Under the pieces are notes generated by a model, which was given only the letters and a program-made list of their open reading frames with translations, was not told where the DNA came from and ran no database searches. From Photobacterium aquae (GTDB lineage Bacteria > Pseudomonadota > Gammaproteobacteria > Enterobacterales > Vibrionaceae), in assembly GCF_001029445.1 (NCBI RefSeq), contig NZ_LDOT01000037.1, positions 1 through 33,974 of the forward strand: 33,974 nucleotides of DNA. The letters are read 5' to 3'. The first letter of the stretch is position 1. Each line of letters opens with the position of its first letter. Shown here piece after piece: positions 32,037 to 33,974 of the stretch. Both the position numbers and the translations under genes were made by a program.

Positions 32037-32873
32037 ATGGGATATAACAATATGGACAGATACGTGGTGTTTGGTAACCCGATAGGCCAGAGCAAGTCGC
32101 CTTTCATACATACATTGTTTGCTCGACAGACGGGCCAGCAGATGGTTTATGAGGCGCAGCTGGTTTCGTTGGATGGTTTTGCCTCGGCAGCTACGGCATT
32201 TTTTGGGGCTGGAGGACGAGGTTGTAATATTACCGTGCCGTTCAAGGAACAGGCGTTTGCCTTCGCTGATAGGCTTACGGAGCGTGCGCTGCTTGCCGGG
32301 GCGGTAAATACCCTGAAGAAACTCGATGACGGAGTGATCTTGGGGGATAACACCGATGGTGCCGGTTTGGTTCAGGATCTGATCCAGCATAATGTACCGC
32401 TGGCGGGTAAGAGAGTGCTGCTGGTCGGTGCCGGTGGGGCTGCGCGTGGCGTGATTTTACCTCTGTTGGAGCAGAAGGTGAGCGAGTTGGTGATAGCCAA
32501 CAGGACCCAGGATAAGGCCCAGCTGTTGGCGGGAAGTTTTGCGCAGCATGGCGCAGTATCGTCAATGTCTTTTTCCGAGCTAGGCGGTGAGGTTTTCGAT
32601 GTCATTATTAATTCGACCTCCGCAAGTTTGAGTGGCGAGTTGCCAGGACTTCCTGCCGAGGTGATCCATTCTCAAGTCGCTTGCTATGATATGGTTTATG
32701 GATCAGAGCCGACGGTTTTCACTCGGTGGTGCAAGACTCATGGGGCGAGGGTTGCATTGGATGGTCTTGGTATGTTGGTGGGACAGGCTGCCGAGAGCTT
32801 TATGCTCTGGCGTGGGATCCGTCCGGGGGCGGGGCAGGTTCAGCGAGAACTTCGCCGGGTTTTACAACAATAG
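32037..32873 (+). CDS. aroE: Shikimate dehydrogenase (NADPH)
   Basis: Reduces 3-dehydroshikimate to shikimate in aromatic amino acid synthesis. 278 residues. Marks are FGNPIGQSKSPFIH near residue 12, CNITVPFKEQAF with catalytic Lys near 70, GDNTDGAGL near 106 and the NADP loop GAGGAARG near 130. Two starts are possible: ATG 32037 (AGGA in front) and ATG 32052. The longer one is kept because of its ribosome site and because relatives carry a few residues before the first strand. Confidence 0.97.
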   Translation: MGYNNMDRYVVFGNPIGQSKSPFIHTLFARQTGQQMVYEAQLVSLDGFASAATAFFGAGGRGCNITVPFKEQAFAFADRLTERALLAGAVNTLKKLDDGVILGDNTDGAGLVQDLIQHNVPLAGKRVLLVGAGGAARGVILPLLEQKVSELVIANRTQDKAQLLAGSFAQHGAVSSMSFSELGGEVFDVIINSTSASLSGELPGLPAEVIHSQVACYDMVYGSEPTVFTRWCKTHGARVALDGLGMLVGQAAESFMLWRGIRPGAGQVQRELRRVLQQ

Positions 32874-32882
32874 AGAGTGGCG

Positions 32883-33146
32883 ATGAACCAAGATATTTTG
32901 TTTGCGGATATTCAATTTTGGAATAGCGAACGGCAGGCTGTGGGGTTTCCCGCACAGCAAGGCGGGGCGCTAATCCATTGCTGGGTTACACGTGCTTGGC
33001 TTGAAGGACAAGCCGGGCGATGTTTGGATGAGGAATCGGAAATCCTTTCTGTTTTTTCATCGCTCCGGTTTGATCTCGAAGACTTGGCTGAAGCCGCTAT
33101 TGAAGATGAGTCTTTTGATGCTCAGGGTGAGATCGTGCTTGGTTAG
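32883..33146 (+). CDS. yrdB: YrdB family protein (DUF1488)
   Basis: 87 residues from the ATG at 32883; an in-frame GTG at 32877 is less likely. It resembles E. coli YrdB (MNQDILF opening, FPAQQGGALIHCWV, RFDLEDLAEAAIEDE). Small, acidic and soluble, of unknown function. It starts nine bases after the aroE stop. Its last four bases overlap the end of convergent yrdA. Confidence 0.88.
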   Translation: MNQDILFADIQFWNSERQAVGFPAQQGGALIHCWVTRAWLEGQAGRCLDEESEILSVFSSLRFDLEDLAEAAIEDESFDAQGEIVLG

Positions 33147-33688
33147 TCCGTTGCCGGCATGATGTAGTCGTTTTTAAGTTGGACATAGTTGCTGGCTGAT
33201 GCCAACAAAAAGGCGCGTTCATTATCTGTTAATGGGCGCGCTTTTTTAATGGGGCTGCCCATATAGAGAAATCCGCTTTCAAGCCGTTTGCCAGGTGGAA
33301 CTAAACTCCCTGCACCTATCATCACCTCGTCCTCGATGATGGCTCCGTCAAGAATAATGCTACCCATGCCAATCAGTACACGTTGGCCGATAGTACAACC
33401 GTGTAGCATGGCTTTATGCCCAACCGTTACATCATCGCCAATAATAAGGGGGAATCCATTGGGGTGGAGCTTTGATGGACGGCTTACATGTAAGATGCTG
33501 CCATCTTGTATGTTGCTCCTGAGGCCTATATGGATATGGTTCACATCGCCGCGAGCGACGACGAGGGGCCAGATACTACTGTCTTCGGCCAATCTGACAT
33601 CACCGATAATGATAGAAGAGGGGTCAACAAAGGTTGAGGGTGACAGTGTTGGATATATGCCTTTATAAGGACGATGGCTATTTTTCAT
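33143..33688 (-). CDS. yrdA: Gamma-carbonic-anhydrase-like hexapeptide protein YrdA
   Basis: 181 residues of left-handed beta-helix built from hexapeptide repeats (VRLAEDSSIWPLVVARGDV, IIGDDVTVGHKAM, GMGSIILDGAIIEDE), closed by a C-terminal helix. The putative metal-binding histidines are in ILHVS and VGHKAMLHGC. Trimeric family; YrdA relatives often lack demonstrable anhydrase activity, so the reaction is uncertain. It is divergent from the rRNA operon and overlaps the yrdB stop. Confidence 0.94.
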   Translation of the reverse strand: MKNSHRPYKGIYPTLSPSTFVDPSSIIIGDVRLAEDSSIWPLVVARGDVNHIHIGLRSNIQDGSILHVSRPSKLHPNGFPLIIGDDVTVGHKAMLHGCTIGQRVLIGMGSIILDGAIIEDEVMIGAGSLVPPGKRLESGFLYMGSPIKKARPLTDNERAFLLASASNYVQLKNDYIMPATD

Positions 33689-33793
33689 AGAGAAGACCTA
33701 ATTATATAAAATCATCTAATCAATAATTAGCTGATAAAATAGTCGATAACATCGAAAAACAGATGCTTTGTTTGAATTTTGCTCGCTTGAGGC

Positions 33794-33850
33794 TAAAAAA
33801 CAAATTTATTTCTATTATCCCCTTGCTAATGTGATCGAACGCTCTATAAT
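33794..33850 (+). promoter_or_regulatory. rRNA operon promoter with UP element
   Basis: TTGCTA (33823-33828), a 16-base spacer and TATAAT (33845-33850), followed by a GC-rich discriminator (GCGACCCC) typical of stringently controlled rrn promoters. The AT-rich stretch 33794-33818 suits an UP element. A further promoter upstream is possible but I cannot place it. Confidence 0.88.
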
Positions 33851-33856
33851 GCGACC

Positions 33857-33974
33857 CCACTGACACGGAAAACGGCAGCTAAGGCAGCCAGTGAATACGG
33901 TGTCGGTATTGTTCTTTAACAATTTGACCATGCAATCTGTGTGGGCACTCGTGAAAAGATTTAGTCAAAAGATT
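33857..33974 (+). other. Leader of an rRNA operon, with boxA; 16S gene beyond the edge
   Basis: TGTTCTTTAACA (33910-33921) matches the boxA antitermination signal bound by NusB-S10. Upstream lie GACAC/GTGTC (33862-33866, 33900-33904) and CACTG/CAGTG (33858-33862, 33889-33893), which can form boxB-like stems. The AATCTGTGTGGGCACTCGTG block after boxA is what I remember from Vibrio 16S leaders. The mature 16S start is not in the window. Confidence 0.85.

Noticed and set aside
1..33974. CRISPR arrays, insertion sequences, prophage, integron attC sites, tRNA genes
   Set aside because: I saw no regularly spaced repeats, transposase or integrase frames, attC-like ends, or tRNA-like cloverleafs anywhere in the window.

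Overview
The window is a stretch of ordinary chromosome from a gammaproteobacterium of the family Vibrionaceae. The protein sequences are closest to what I remember of Vibrio, Photobacterium and Grimontia. The gene order (glmS, ilvGMEDA, comM, dsbA, trkH-trkA, rsmB-fmt-def, dprA-smg-yrdD, purEK, tsaC-hemF-aroE-yrdB, yrdA, then an rRNA operon) is the one I recall near the replication origin of the large Vibrio chromosome. The genus cannot be fixed from the sequence alone; the fairly GC-rich coding DNA and the pair of extra XRE regulators would fit a Photobacterium-like organism.

Layout. Bases 1-2790 carry a DeoR-type regulator and glmS. Bases 3024-4023 hold two tandem paralogous XRE-type DNA-binding proteins, the most accessory-looking part of the window. 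Bases 4084-10725 are the minus-strand ilvGMEDA operon, complete with a leader peptide, attenuator and probable antiterminator, and with an intact ilvG. comM follows on the plus strand. Next comes a minus-strand group: yihD, ccoG, srkA, dsbA. Bases 16184-16810 hold no confident gene. A GntR/FCD regulator, a Spo0M-like protein and the membrane protein TrhA follow on the plus strand. Bases 19240-25120 are minus-strand trkA-trkH (potassium uptake) and def-fmt-rsmB (initiator tRNA formylation, deformylation, 16S rRNA m5C methylation). Diverging from def is a LysM protein-dprA-smg-yrdD run. purEK lies on the minus strand under a clear PurR box. tsaC-hemF-aroE-yrdB run on the plus strand, yrdA converges on yrdB, and the last 150 bases are an rRNA promoter and leader with a boxA antitermination signal. 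The 16S gene itself lies just beyond the right edge.

How it works together. Most genes are housekeeping: aminosugar, branched-chain amino acid, purine, heme and aromatic synthesis, translation, potassium uptake, periplasmic disulfide formation and cytochrome oxidase assembly. ComM and DprA are both DNA-uptake/recombination proteins, which fits the naturally transformable Vibrionaceae.

I found no convincing new multi-gene system. The parts most worth a second look are regulatory or non-coding: the ilv attenuator, a structured 200-base segment between def and the LysM gene, a possible short terminated transcript at 16277-16566, a long imperfect palindrome between ccoG and srkA, palindromes over the trhA and ccoG promoters, and the twin XRE genes with a 20-bp near-palindrome between them.
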